From: Spongilla lacustris
Lineage: Eukaryota > Porifera > Demospongiae > Spongillida > Spongillidae
Reading direction: 5' to 3'
DNA length: 64,000 nt
Assembly: GCA_949361645.1 (NCBI GenBank)
Contig: OX442425.1
Coordinates: 3,907,442 to 3,971,441 of the forward strand
Of this stretch, positions 12,330 to 23,999 are shown one piece after another (within the stretch, counting starts at the first letter, position 1; each line of letters starts with the position of its first letter). The notes beneath the pieces were generated by a model. That model was not told where the DNA came from and searched no databases. It saw only the letters and a program-made list of their open reading frames with translations. Made by a program: the position numbers and the translations under genes.

Positions 12330-12660
12330 ATATATGTCATCTGAGGGTAAGTGCAAACAAACATGACACACTCACCTTAAATAGATTGATTCCCTCCGGT
12401 GGAAACACACAGATGACAATCCTTGTCTTACAGGTGCATGTACATACAGGTGTATGTCATCTGAGGGTGCGTGCAAACACACTGACCTTAAAATTTCCTA
12501 CCTATGAGAACACATGATCTCCAATAATCTACACCCTATAAGAATGTAATACATATACATCATCTGAGAGTAAGTGTAAACACACATGACACATTGACTT
12601 TAAATTAACACACTGATTCTCTCCAATAGAAACACATTGTCACAGTCTTCCTCCGAGAGT
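12330..12660. repeat. Three degenerate direct repeats in the hAT element
   Basis: The phrase tcatctgagggtaagtgcaa and the following acacacatgacacactgacc recur in diverged form at about 12337, 12452 and 12558, roughly 105-115 bases apart. Confidence 0.7.
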
Positions 12661-13822
12661 TGTGCATCAATAAGAATGCACCTTTGAAACACACTGAAAG
12701 AACAGTTTTTCAACCTCCCCCTATTACTAGTACCCATACTAGAGCCCACTAGAAACTTAGACTGCTAGAAAACACAGCAATGGGGAGTTATCGCCAAATC
12801 TAAGTGACCAACACACTCGTATTCACCGTAGTCTGTTCGTTGATTGTGAAGTTAGGAAGGAGCGTTATTATAGGAATGGACCAAACTGACTAGATACCGG
12901 TGGTAAAGAACTAAAATTCACTGCAAATAGCAATGTATTCTTACCTAAACCTGTGATATACTGCTACGAATCGTCGATATCAATCCTCACGCCGCGCCAG
13001 TATAGCAATATCAACTTACTCGCTTCTCTTTCCATGGACTATGTATAGAATTGCTCAATAACTCTTATGCCCATACCATAGCAATGCTTCTATACCACTT
13101 ATAGTATAAAGTACACGAATAACAAGCCTTAATTAGCACCTTGCACCAACACAGTTTATCCCGCCCATGATTCAGGAATATAATAGGCCTATACAGTAGA
13201 AGGAAAGTTTGGAGTTCAGTGATCCACTCCAACAGTATGACTGTCAGTTCAGTTGCATCAATATCCTACCTGACAGATCACTAGCAGACACTACAGTGAT
13301 AGGGGAGAGTAGCTGAACTGGTATTAGGACGTGCAAGCGATGTTGGCTAATTATATAATCTAGTGTACGGCTACAAAATGAAGAATTAAATCCCGCTTAT
13401 GCCAACAATTTAGTGCTATTGAAAGTTTGCGACATGAACCATCGTAATTGCTGGCTTGCACTCATGTACTGATACACATATAAAAATATGTTGCGCTCAT
13501 AGACAAACTGCATAGATGAGACACAAGATGGTTATCAGTGTATGAATTGTATTAAGCATAGCATTTGTCAAACATTACATGTCTACAGACCTTATATATT
13601 TAACTTGCTATGTATTATATTTGAGAATTGCGATAACATCCGAAATCCCTTATTTACTAAATTGGTGCCTACATCACCAATTTAAAACCACGTGCATGCG
13701 CGTCACGTAAGACTGAGAACAAGAAGGCCGTGGAATGGTAGGTTATGTTATTAACGTCTGAGACTGAGCTAGCACTCATTGTTCTACTTAAAATGTAGCA
13801 CTGAATTGCTTTTTTTTTTTTC

Positions 13823-14089
13823 CAGTGCATGTGTCAGTATAGTAAGAAATTACCTTGTACTCCATGCAGGAATAGAAAAGATGTGCATGAAGGACCGCTG
13901 AAGTGGGTACAGTCGTATCGAAAGGACAGGACGTACCCTGCAATATGCATTATGCGCCGCTACACAGAGTCAGAGAAGTGGCTGATACGAAAGCGTTCGA
14001 CAGACTTCTCGCTAAGCCATGACGATGTTCTGCTGTATGTGGCAGGGAAGAACGAAGATGCAATAGCGGTGGTTTTTAACAGAAGATAG
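13823..14089 (+). other. Candidate exon inside the hAT element, unrecognised
   Basis: A strong acceptor (eleven T, then ccag) precedes an open plus-strand frame ending at a TAG. It reads MCQYSKKLPCTPCRNRK and VQSYRKDRTYPAICIMRRYT. A second open stretch lies at 14310-14470 (SFRQPIPEVKPVEPLPERC). Neither resembles hAT transposase. They could be a captured host exon or chance frames. Confidence 0.3.
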
Positions 14090-14748
14090 AACAAATGCGT
14101 TTTAGTAGTATAACGCGTCCAAAAGTGGAGGCCATTAGGGAAGAGACCGCACCGAAGACAAATCGAGGCACTATACTGTACTGGTCGCACATTCATCTGG
14201 ACATACGTCGTCAGTAAGCAAAACAATGTATAGAACATGCCAGTAGTTGTTATCACTTTTCATTTCTTATCATTACGTTTATATTATTGCTTTTGGGTTC
14301 TCCAAAGCTATACATATAAAGATTTAGTACCCAGTTTTAGACAACCAATTCCAGAAGTGAAGCCAGTTGAACCCCTGCCAGAGAGGTGCTTCTATGAAAT
14401 TCATACCAAAAAAGTACTAAAATTGTGGAAGGCATGCAGGGAAAATTCCACCCTACATGTATGTCAACAAGTAAGCCAAAATTGTGTGGATACTAACATT
14501 CTTGTCAATTTTGATTTAGTGACATGAAGATTACATTGAAGTATATTGTTCAAATATGCTCTGAAAAAGAGCTTTGTTTTCCTACAAAGAATGCATATAC
14601 ATGTACAACAAAATAATTCCATATGTACTTTTTATTATCCTGAAGGAATTTTTAAGAACAATCTGTCAGTATACAACGAGTCAAAATCATACTTTAGAAC
14701 ACTCTTCATGCCAAGAACAGAAGAAAGGAGCACAGCCGCCTCCAATTA

Positions 14749-15149
14749 AGCATCTGATGTTGTGAAAGAACTTATGTCTTGTTTCAAGTGTCTTCTTGTG
14801 TTTAAATTAATTTCATTATATTAATTCTGCCTTGTGTTTAAATTATAAATTAGCTATTCACTATAATATATACATTAAACATCTGATGCCGTGAAAGAAC
14901 TTCTGTCTTGGTTTTAAATTGCTTTCATTATATAACTTCCAAACTATCAATTATAGAACTTCTGTTCTGAGTTAAAATGCATGGTTTTCATTATAAATTT
15001 GTCTGCCTTAACGGTTGCGATTTCGGTGAGAATCGTTTTCTCTTTTTAATTATAATTACCAGTGGTTGTCAAACGCTAACGGTTGCGATTTCGGTGAGGA
15101 TCGACCTCTCTTTTAAATTATACACGCCATGATTACCAGTGGTTGTCAA
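14749..15149. repeat. Two short tandem duplications near the hAT right end
   Basis: A segment starting catctgatg and containing gtgaaagaactt recurs at about 14749 and 14879. A segment starting aacggttgcgatttcggtga and ending accagtggttgtcaaa recurs at 15010 and 15078. Confidence 0.8.
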
Positions 15150-15177
15150 AATCAAATCTCCTTTGAGTCCTTTCTGT

Positions 15178-15413
15178 CAGGGAATTGAGTCCGCCTCCTC
15201 CCCCGGACTGTATTCCCTGGATGTACAATACTTTACACGGACCGTATTCCCTAGGGAGTTGGGTCCGGGGGGGACCGTATTCCCTAAGGGAATACGGTCC
15301 GCCGGACCGAAAATTGGGCCGGACCGTATACCCTATGACACCGGCCTGACAGGCCGGGGCTGTCAGGCCGGCCGGTCACAGGCCGGACCCCGGCCTGACT
15401 TTCGGCAACCCTG
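15178..15413. repeat. Right subterminal array and terminal repeat of the hAT element
   Basis: This is the inverted counterpart of the left array, uninterrupted here. It runs from ggaattgagtcc words through accgtattcccta pairs to ggccggcctga blocks and the terminal ttcggcaaccctg. Confidence 0.88.
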
Positions 15414-15421
15414 GATGTGTT
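15414..15421. repeat. Right target-site duplication, gatgtgtt
   Basis: Exact copy of 10273-10280. Confidence 0.9.
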
Positions 15422-15620
15422 CATGCACGTGCGAGAGTTTATAATATTAATGAAAACACATACATGATGACTCGGACAAGCTTACGTAATACGTACCCGG
15501 ATACGCCCAACTGTTACACATTAATAAACACGTAGGTACTTACCAGCAGCATTCAGAAACCACTTGCTATATTATAAAAAGTTTGTAGTGAAACCATACA
15601 ACTACTGATCGGCTGGCTGA

Positions 15621-15677
15621 CCCGGGTGGAAAAAATCGCGATAATATCGCGATTATTGGCGATTCTGGCGATTAATC
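15621..15677. repeat. tcgcgata-word transposon end
   Basis: Reads cccgggtggaaaaaatcgcg followed by tiled atatcgcgat and ggcgatta words. An inverted relative lies at 24786-24868. It is probably the end of another hAT-like element, but no target duplication pairs the two loci. Confidence 0.6.
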
Positions 15678-15679
15678 GC

Positions 15680-16784
15680 CGGACAGAAATGACGTCAACG
15701 TGTCAAGTAAATTGTCATGACAACCATTCTATGACGATATGATATCCAATTACATGTATTTGGACGATGGTAAATTTGTTATTTTAGCTGTAGGTCATAT
15801 TATCTCTGGGAATATTCCGCCTATTAATATACACATGTTAATGTTTATCCCATGGAGAGGATGTGACAGCTACTATTAAACGAGGGAGCGGACGTACTGA
15901 GTACTACGTGTAGTCAGGAAACGTAGCCGTAGCACATATCGATGGTGGCTGGGTTCGCGCTACGTATGTAGACCTTCTCTGTATAGAAGACAAGCGGTAA
16001 GCGAACAGGCATAGTATTAATTGCGTCGATCTGTGTATCATGTGTCATAGCGAAGCCGCAATGTCTCTCCTGTGCTTGAGGTGGTGCGCTACTACCTGCA
16101 TGAAAGCAAACACTCTTTCAGTCTGGACAGACCGCGAAAAGGCGCGATCGAGATAAAAAATAGGTAGTAAATTTGTCACGTGGGCCAAGTGAAATGATTT
16201 GCATACACACAAGAAGGGTGGTGAGTTTGATCATTTACATGTACTGTATGTTGTCTACCAGGCAGCTGCTTGTCCACAACAGCACCCTGAATGTGACTAT
16301 TGGAAATCTCAAAATACATGTGTAACACTACAAAATGTATTCCCTGTCCTCATCTTCATCAGGACTGTAAGTCACCCAAATACCTATGCAGGGTACAGTG
16401 TTTGTATATGTAGGTGAGGTGTACAATTCAGACATTATGCTGATATGAATCCAAACTTATTATGATGCCTTGATACTTCAACCTTCTCCCCAACTCAACC
16501 CTTCCGCACTGCAAAGGAAGGGGGAGGGAGGGATGTATTGGAAGGGTATAGGCACAGATAAGTCATTAAACATTTTCTGTACTTTTCTGCTAATCTGCAC
16601 TGCAGGAAAGTGGAGAGGTACATGTTTGTGTGTTCCCTGAGCCCTATGATCCCCCATCAGTGGACCCATTGTGTCTCAGTGGTTTGTATTGGTCCAATGA
16701 CCTCAGCTTACTTGGGGTTGCCTTTTGCTAACTAGTGTGTGTGTTTTTGTGCATGTGTGTGTTTGTGTTATCTTATGCCCTTAG
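15680..16784. other. No confident gene; one candidate exon
   Basis: Positions 16262-16366 are bounded by ccag/g-type acceptor sequence and a good donor (act/gtaagt). They give 35 open codons containing ACPQQHPECDYWKSQNTC. No partner exon or family is recognised. Confidence 0.25.
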
Positions 16785-17155
16785 CTTACTCTGAGGTACA
16801 CATATGCACATCGCGAGGTACGCGAAACAAAGCGTTCTGTTGTTTTAGCACTGTAGTGAAGTTCAACTGTGTATAAGTCCTTACCTGTTGGGCCAAAACT
16901 TTGAGGGCCTAATACCTTTCACTGCTCTTACAGCAACTAGCCACAATGAAGGTACACTGTACAGTGAATGTACACTGTAATTTAAAAGTAGTAATAACTT
17001 GTGTACCAGAAGCTTCGTGTGCCTGCTGTAAGAGCAGCAAGAGGTATTAGGCCCTCAAAGCTTTGGCCGAAACAGATAAGGACGTATACAATGTGGCAAA
17101 ACAGTTGAACTTCACTAGAATGCTAAACCATACCTGCACCTCAGAGCAAGCCCAG
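16785..17155. mobile_element. Small inverted-repeat element (MITE-like), about 370 bases
   Basis: Positions 16785-16937 and 17032-17155 are imperfect reverse complements. Both hold gtgaagttcaactg, ttgagggcctaatacct and gctcttacagca in mirrored order. The spacer is about 95 bases and contains acagtgaatgtacactgt palindromes. Target duplications were not resolved. Confidence 0.75.
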
Positions 17156-17419
17156 GACATTAGACATTAATGTGTGTATGTGTGTGTGTGATTGTGTTGC
17201 CCATGCCACTACATGTTGTATTATCAGCTTTTGTGCCATTTCATTTACCCACCTAATAGATTATCATCAAATATGACCTTTTTAATGCCCACCTGGGGTT
17301 GTGGTTAATGACATAGAGGGTTTTATAAGGTTAACTGACTGTTTGGCTGGAGTATCAGGCTTCAGCCAGCCATTTTGAGGGCAGATTGCACTGCCATGGT
17401 AACCAGTTTTATCACGCCT

Positions 17420-17540
17420 TATCCCCTGGTTCATTCCCAGCAACTGTAGTGACTGCCTGACAAGCTGCCACCATCTCCTCATGGAGTCCATCCAAAAAGC
17501 AACCCATGAACTCCTCGGCGTCAACACAGCTAGGGTGATG
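17420..17540 (-). pseudogene. USP10-like deubiquitinase exon fragment
   Basis: The minus strand reads DAEEFMGCFLDGLHEEMVAA. It matches the start of the catalytic domain in USP10-type ubiquitin hydrolases, where the block reads DAEEYLGF.L.GLHEEM. An AG precedes it (ccctag). The frame then meets a stop after NEPGDKA without an obvious donor. The catalytic Cys and His boxes lie outside this exon and I did not find them nearby. The fragment sits against a minisatellite on its upstream side. It may be a lone duplicated exon or part of a gene with distant exons. Confidence 0.5.
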
Positions 17541-17544
17541 GTAC

Positions 17545-18105
17545 CCTTCTCTCCACACGAAGCACCCTTCTCCTCCCACATAGCACCCTACTCCCACACA
17601 TAGCACTCTCTCCACACAGCACCCTTCTCCCCGCACTCTCCACACAGCACCTTTCTCCCCGCACATAGCACTCTCTCCACACGAAGCACCCTTCTCCCCC
17701 ACATAGCACTCTCTCCACACGAAGCACCCTTCTCCCCCACATAGCACTCTCTCCACACGAAGCACCCTTCCCCACATAGCACCCTTCTCCCCCCACATAG
17801 CACCCTACTCCCACACACAGCACTCTCTCCACACGAAGCACCCTTCTCCCCCCACATAGCACCCTTACATAGCACCCTTCTCCCCTCACATAGCACCCTT
17901 CTCCCCCCACATAGCACCCTTCTCCCCCCACATAGCACCCTTCTCCCCCCACATAGCACCCTTCTCCCCCACATAGCACCCTTCTCCCTCCACACACAGC
18001 ACTCTCTCCACACAGCACCCTTCTGCCCGCACAGCACCCATCTCCCCACACAGCACCCATCTCCCCACACAACACCCTTCTCTCACCACACAGCACCCTG
18101 GAGTA
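17545..18105. repeat. C-rich minisatellite, unit about 21-24 bases
   Basis: About 25 imperfect copies of cacccttctccccccacata with gc or gcactctctc joints. The long minus-strand frames across it merely translate the repeat. The minus strand is G-rich with frequent GGGG(G) runs. Confidence 0.95.
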
Positions 18106-18109
18106 GAAC

Positions 18110-19110
18110 TGTGTACTTGATGGACAACTTATTGTGCGAACATCCATTTATGATTGTATTTTTATTTATTTGAATGATCCTTTGTTACCTAATTACAAAG
18201 GTAGGAAGTCCCTAGCCAGATGGCCCTGGAGATCAATCAGACCAGTGTTATGTTCAACACCCTGTATGTATGTGAACTCTGGACAGGCTCACAGCAATAG
18301 TGGGAAGCCAATCTTGATAAAGTGTCCTAGCTGGGCCCCAGCACCCTAATTCCTAGAGAAACTACTACTAAGCTACAATTTTGTACTGAGCAATCAAACT
18401 TTCTGAAATATGATCTCAGCATTTGTGGTTTACAATTCCAGCTGCATTTTGTCTAGTAAGCCGTATAAGGCAATAGTAGTCAACACCCATAGAACAGATT
18501 CATATCAGTAGGTGTGATGAATATTCAATTCTGGTTTTGGTGACTCGGAACTTCCCCCAATATATGTGCAGTGCACATGCACGCTCGGACCATAGATCTA
18601 TTCTTCTTTGTAAAAGATAATTCCTTGTAAAAGCATTAAATACTGAACATAACTGATACAAAGTTAACAATTCATTACGGCATGTTTATGCATGTATTAA
18701 TACACGCGAAGACTAGTACTATGAATTATTGACAATCCAAACAGGTCCCTACAAAACTACAATCATTTATATGATTGCACACTGACTTTTTACTCTAAAC
18801 AACCGAAATATAATAGCGCGCAGCACAGTTGAACTCAAGGATGCTTCCTATAGCTAATCGCAGCGTACATGTAGGTTACAATGTATTGTGCCCCGCCCCC
18901 ATTGCCGTCATGATCACGATGATAAGCGATCCTAGCAGGAATGGAGCATCTTGCAGGAAAGATAATCTTATAAGCTGCAGCTTATATTAGCTTTACTATT
19001 AACGAGGCATAGCCTTATATATTATGATATTGGATTTTGTGTTCATTGAATGATTGATCAAGTGCATGCATGTTTGGTTGTCAGTCATTACAGGTTGACA
19101 TCCCATCAGT
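18110..19110. other. No gene seen
   Basis: AT-rich, no supportable frame. It ends where the 166-base satellite begins. Confidence 0.5.
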
Positions 19111-19116
19111 GATTCC

Positions 19117-21558
19117 CCTATGGCACTTATGTAAAACCATGCATAGCTGTTGGCCTAGTGTATCAGCACACTGAGCAAGTGGTCATGACATCAGGAGATG
19201 TGCGGTTTTCACTATAGGTTGATATCTAGCTTCCTCAAGAAATAGCCTGAGGACCAACTATGCCTTTGTGACACACTCTGAACCCAATGACACTTATGTA
19301 AAACCATGCATAACTGTTGGCCTAGTGTATCAGCACACTGAGCAAGTGGTCATGACATCAGGAGATGTGCGGTTTTCACTATAGGTTGATATCTAGCTTC
19401 CTCAAGAAAGGCCTGGGGACCAACTGTGCCTTTGTGACACACTCTGAACCCAATGACACTTATGTAAAACCATGCATAACTGTTGGCCTAGTGTATCAGC
19501 ACACTGAGCAAGTGGTCATGACATCAGGAGATGTGCGGTTTTCACTATAGGTTGATATCTAGCTTCCTCAAGAAAGGCCTGGGGACCAACTGTGCCTTTG
19601 TGACACACTCTGAACCCAATGACACTTATGTAAAACCATGCATAACTGTTGGCCTAGTGTATCAGCACACTGAGCAAGTGGTCATGACATCAGGAGATGT
19701 GCGGTTTTCACTATAGGTTGATATCTAGCTTCCTCAAGAAAGGCCTGGGGACCAACTGTGCCTTTGTGACACACTCTGAACCCAATGACACTTATGTAAA
19801 ACCATGCATAACTGTTGGCCTAGTGTATCAGCACACTGAGCAAGTGGTCATGACATCAGGAGATGTGCGGTTTTCACTATAGATTGATATCTAGCTTCCT
19901 CAAGAAAGGCCTGGGGACCAACTGTGCCTTTGTGACACACTCTGAACCCAATGACACTTATGTAAAACAATGCATAACTGTTGGCCTAGTGTATCAGCAC
20001 ACTGAGCAAGTGGTCATGACATCAGGAGATGTGTGGTTTTCACTATAGGTTGATATCTAGCTTCCTCAAGAAAGGTCTGGGGACGAACTATGCCTTTGTG
20101 ACACACTCTGAACCCAATGACACTTATGTAAAATCATGCATAGCTGTTGGCCTAGTGTATCAGCACACTGAGCAAGTGGTCATGACATCAGGAGATGTGT
20201 GGTTTTCACTATAGGTTGATATCTAGCTTCCTCAAGAAAGGTCTGGGGACGAACTATGCCTTTGTGACACACTCTGAACCCAATGACACTTATGTAAAAT
20301 CATGCATAGCTGTTGGCCTAGTGTATCAGCACACTGAGCAAGTGGTCATGACATCAGGAGATGTGTGGTTTTCACTATAGGTTGATATCTAGCTTCCTCA
20401 AGAAAGGCCTGGGGACCAACTATGCCTTTGTGACACACTCTGAACCCAATGACACTTATGTAAAATCATGCATAGCTGTTGGCCTAGTGTATCAGCACAC
20501 TGAGCAAGTGGTCATGACATCAGGAGATGTGTGGTTTTCACTATAGGTTGATATCTAGCTTCCTCAAGAAATAGCCTGAGGACCAACTATGCCTTTGTGA
20601 CACACTCTGAACCCAATGACACTTATGTAAAACCATGCATAACTGTTGGCCTAGTGTATCAGCACACTGAGCAAGTGGTCATGACATCAGGAGATGTGCG
20701 GTTTTCACTATAGGTTGATATCTAGCTTCCTCAAGAAAGGCCTGGGGACCAACTATGCCTTTGTGACACACTCTGAACCCAATGACACTTATGTAAAATC
20801 ATGCATAGCTGTTGGCCTAGTGTATCAGCACACTGAGCAAGTGGTCATGACATCAGGAGATGTGTGGTTTTCACTATAGGTTGATATCTAGCTTCCTCAA
20901 GAAAGGCCTGGGGACCAACTGTGCCTTTGTGACACACTCTGAACCCAATGACACTTATGTAAAATCATGCATAGCTGTTGGCCTAGTGTATCAGCACACT
21001 GAGCAAGTGGTCATGACATCAGGAGATGTGCGGTTTTCACTATAGGTTGATATCTAGCTTCCTCAAGAAAGGTCTGGGGACGAACTATGCCTTTGTGACA
21101 CACTCTGAACCCAATGACACTTATGTAAAATCATGCATAGCTGTTGGCCTAGTGTATCAGCACACTGAGCAAGTGGTCATGACATCAGGAGATGTGCGGT
21201 TTTCACTATAGGTTGATATCTAGCTTCCTCAAGAAATAGCCTGGGGACCAACTATGCCTTTGTGACACACTCTGAACCCAATGATACTTATGTAAAACCA
21301 TGCATAACTGTTGGCCTAGTGTATCAGCACACTGAGCAAGTGGTCATGACATCAGGAGATGTGCGGTTTTCACTATAGGTTGATATCTAGCTTCCTCAAG
21401 AAAGGCCTGGGGACCAACTATGCCTTTGTGACACTCTGAACCCAATGACACTTAAGTAAAACAATGCATAGCTGTTGGCCTAGTGTATCAGCACACTGAG
21501 CAAGTGGTCATGACATTGAGAGATGTGTGGTTTTCACTATAGGTTGATATCTAGCTTC
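19117..21558. repeat. Satellite array, 15 copies of 166-167 bases
   Basis: The anchor gatgtgcggttttcac (or gtgtgg variant) recurs at 19198, 19365, 19531, 19697, 19863, 20029, 20195, 20361, 20527, 20694, 20860, 21026, 21192, 21359 and about 21523. Units with agaaatagcc are 167 bases and those with agaaaggcc 166; the last full unit has a 2-base deletion. Neighbouring units share the same variants in blocks, which suggests unequal exchange or conversion. Most units hold a 61-codon frame, but the recurrent variants change amino acids, so I do not treat it as coding. Confidence 0.97.
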
Positions 21559-21679
21559 CTCTACTAGTGACAGCCAACATTCCTAATTGCAATAAGAGAT
21601 GCATATGAGAAACAATTAAATAAGTCAGGCATGTCCTTCATTGGTATTCTTTCTTTTCTTTTGTCTTGCACTCTTGCAG

Positions 21680-23080
21680 GCCAGACCAATAGCCTGAACA
21701 GTCTTTCCATCATTCACAATCCTCGAGTGTGTTTAGAGTCACGTGTTAGAGGCTCCTACATAAGAGGTGTGGCCTGCAGGTAAGTGGCTCACTATGTAGG
21801 GCACATGCACACACAGGTGATCCAGCATATATGGCTCTCTGTGTAGACGAACTTAGGTTTCACCAATCTATCATAATCAAACTTATTTGATAGTACAACA
21901 AAATCTCTTTTTAAAAAACAATGCAACACATTGGACAGCCATGTGTAATACAACTACAATAACAAAAGCACCATCACACGAAGGCCACAAGAATCAAAGT
22001 ACACTTTTCAGAATAGTTTCATATAACTTCATATCACTCAATGAATGAGAAGGTCACATTGGAACCTACTGAGGGGGTAGGCAGCATAGAGTAAATGAAA
22101 TGGCACATACAGACCACTAGCACAACACATACACACACATACACACATATGTAAATGGACCATGTACCTAATGGATTAACTTAGCTAAAGAGTAATTCTT
22201 AATGGATCACAATGGCCCCTGCTGCCAACATAACATTAGTCTGGTCTGACTGCCCAAACGCCCCCCTCCCCCCTTACCCCCCAATCCACCCAAAGACACA
22301 CCCACAACAAGCTGTGGCCTGTGGACCAGATCGAGATGCTGTCCACATGGCGCCCCTAGCATTTCTGGAAGGGGCCAGGATAGGGTAAGGGGGGGCCATA
22401 CCAGACAGATTGGTTTAGCCACACTTGAGGATAAGCCCATAGCCAAAATATAATTTCCCCAAGAGTAGCATATAATACCTTAATCTCTAGTGACATGAAC
22501 AGATCAAGTGCATAGTGTGAGCCTGGAGCAGGGGTAGGTGTAAAGGCCAGCATACATGGCGACTTCTAGTTGGTTTGGACAAATCTGCAAACCATCAGTA
22601 AACTAAACAATTACAGAACTTGCATGCAACATGTAGGCAGTAGGCATGCAGGAAGTCCCATGTATACCAACCTTTAGGGTCACCATAAATCATATTCATT
22701 TAGGTGGTAGAACTATCATAAAAGTTATGAAAGCTGAAAAAAAAATGCTATAGGTAACACCCTGGTGTGTGGCGTTTAATGCATATTTCTAGGTGCACAG
22801 TAGTATGGACACCTGAGAAAGAAAACAGTGATTAACAGGAACATCTCAAGCTTTAATATATACTCCATACTCCAGTGTAAACCTTGTGTCAGCTGCTATC
22901 ATAATTTCCCACACCACAGGCATCTCAATCAGATTGCTGCACAGCTGCAATACACAGGTAGGCTGATATGGTGTACATTGGTCTAATAGTTGCACCAATT
23001 CTGTTCTTTAATATTGTGCACTGAAAACAGCAAGTTACCCTAAGCTTATAGACACTATTGACAACAATCCAAGGCTTTAA
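21680..23080 (+). CDS. Unrecognised spliced gene, inferred 3' exons
   Basis: Three pieces splice in one frame. 21680-21779 lies between ctcttgcag and gtaagtgg and reads QTNSLNSLSIIHNPRVCLES then RVRGSYIRGVAC. 22920-22957 lies between ccacag and gtaggctg and reads HLNQIAAQLQYT. 23031-23080 follows aaaacag and reads SYPKLIDTIDNN, ending in a TAA. Phases agree at both junctions, and the last intron is 73 bases. I recognise no family. Upstream exons would lie before or within the 166-base satellite and were not found. The short middle exon of 38 bases is the weakest link. Transcript data would settle it. Confidence 0.4.
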
Positions 23081-23519
23081 AGTCAGTTAACTCAGTGGCT
23101 GACCACACCCCCAGGTGCAGCTATAAAACAGTGAACCCAATACACTCACAGTCAATAATCAGACTCCAAGAGAACTCTAGCCGTAATGCAGGCAATAGAT
23201 GCTGGAGATCTAAAAGAACAAATAAAACAGTAATGTGCTGAGCTGCTGCATACCAGCATGGGATGCCTGCACATAAGCACTAATAATTATTATATAGGTC
23301 ACAATACCTATAATTGCATACCTTCTGTACAGCTCCTGTTTGGTATTGGAGTGTCTTGGCTGGGATTCCATTAAAAAAAAATGCTGCATATTTTTGACAA
23401 AACACTTGCATGTATAAATTAGCCACAATTGAAATGTGCTTACATGTCATTGTTGTTAAATTTCCTTCCTTGAACGATGTATCATATATTTTGACATTTG
23501 GTAAAGGCTACATGTGACA

Positions 23520-23995
23520 GAAAAAAAGTGTTGTGCCATGTGTGTATGTGTGTGCATGGATGTGCGTGTATTTGCATAAATATATATGTGTGAGTTTGTG
23601 TATGTGCTCTGTGTGTGCTGTGTTACAAGGTTTCTAGGTGCACAATTACTAGTTTCACATGCGTGCTAGGGCTTTGCCAATAGACAACAGCCCCCATCAT
23701 CCACCCCTGGATAGTAGAAATGGGACTTCGGGATGAGTATATACATGTGTTCCAAATGTGGATGTTGATGTATGCATAGTCATGCATACACATGCATATC
23801 AGAACACTTTGTAGACCACACATACACCACACACACAGCTTACAGCTATACACAGCACACATGTACACAGCTTATTACATTGCACACAAGCACAACCACA
23901 CACCTACACATACACACCCACACCAACACACAAGCACAACCACACACGTACACATACACACCCACACACACACACACAAACATAGCCAAAAATGA
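23520..23995. repeat. GT- and CA-rich simple sequence
   Basis: 23525-23620 is rich in tgtgtg words and 23812-23980 in cacaca words with interruptions. Reading frames here are low-complexity translations. Confidence 0.85.
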
Positions 23996-23999
23996 CAAG

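Larger units (their letters stand above)
10281..15413. mobile_element. hAT-type DNA transposon, about 5.1 kb, non-autonomous
   Basis: The left end starts cagggttgccgaa and the right end is its exact reverse complement, followed by an imperfect extension. Both ends abut the 8-base duplication gatgtgtt. The CAGGG start and 8-base duplication fit hAT elements. Both ends continue into GC-rich palindromic arrays that match each other in inverted order. Inside are only a hAT transposase C-terminal fragment (10469-10840), short internal duplications and unrecognised frames, so the element lacks a full transposase and was probably mobilised by a relative. The intact duplication and matching arrays suggest insertion that is not ancient. 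Confidence 0.9.

Noticed and set aside
17412..18147. Minus-strand frames up to 205 codons
   Set aside because: They follow the 23-base minisatellite in several frames at once. Only the USP10-like block at 17420-17540 is protein-like.
19365..21211. Repeated 61-codon gene family
   Set aside because: Frames recur because the satellite recurs. Recurrent unit differences mostly change amino acids, there is no gene context, and frames run across unit borders.
19117..21558. CRISPR-like array
   Set aside because: Units are head to tail with no variable spacers, and the DNA is eukaryotic.
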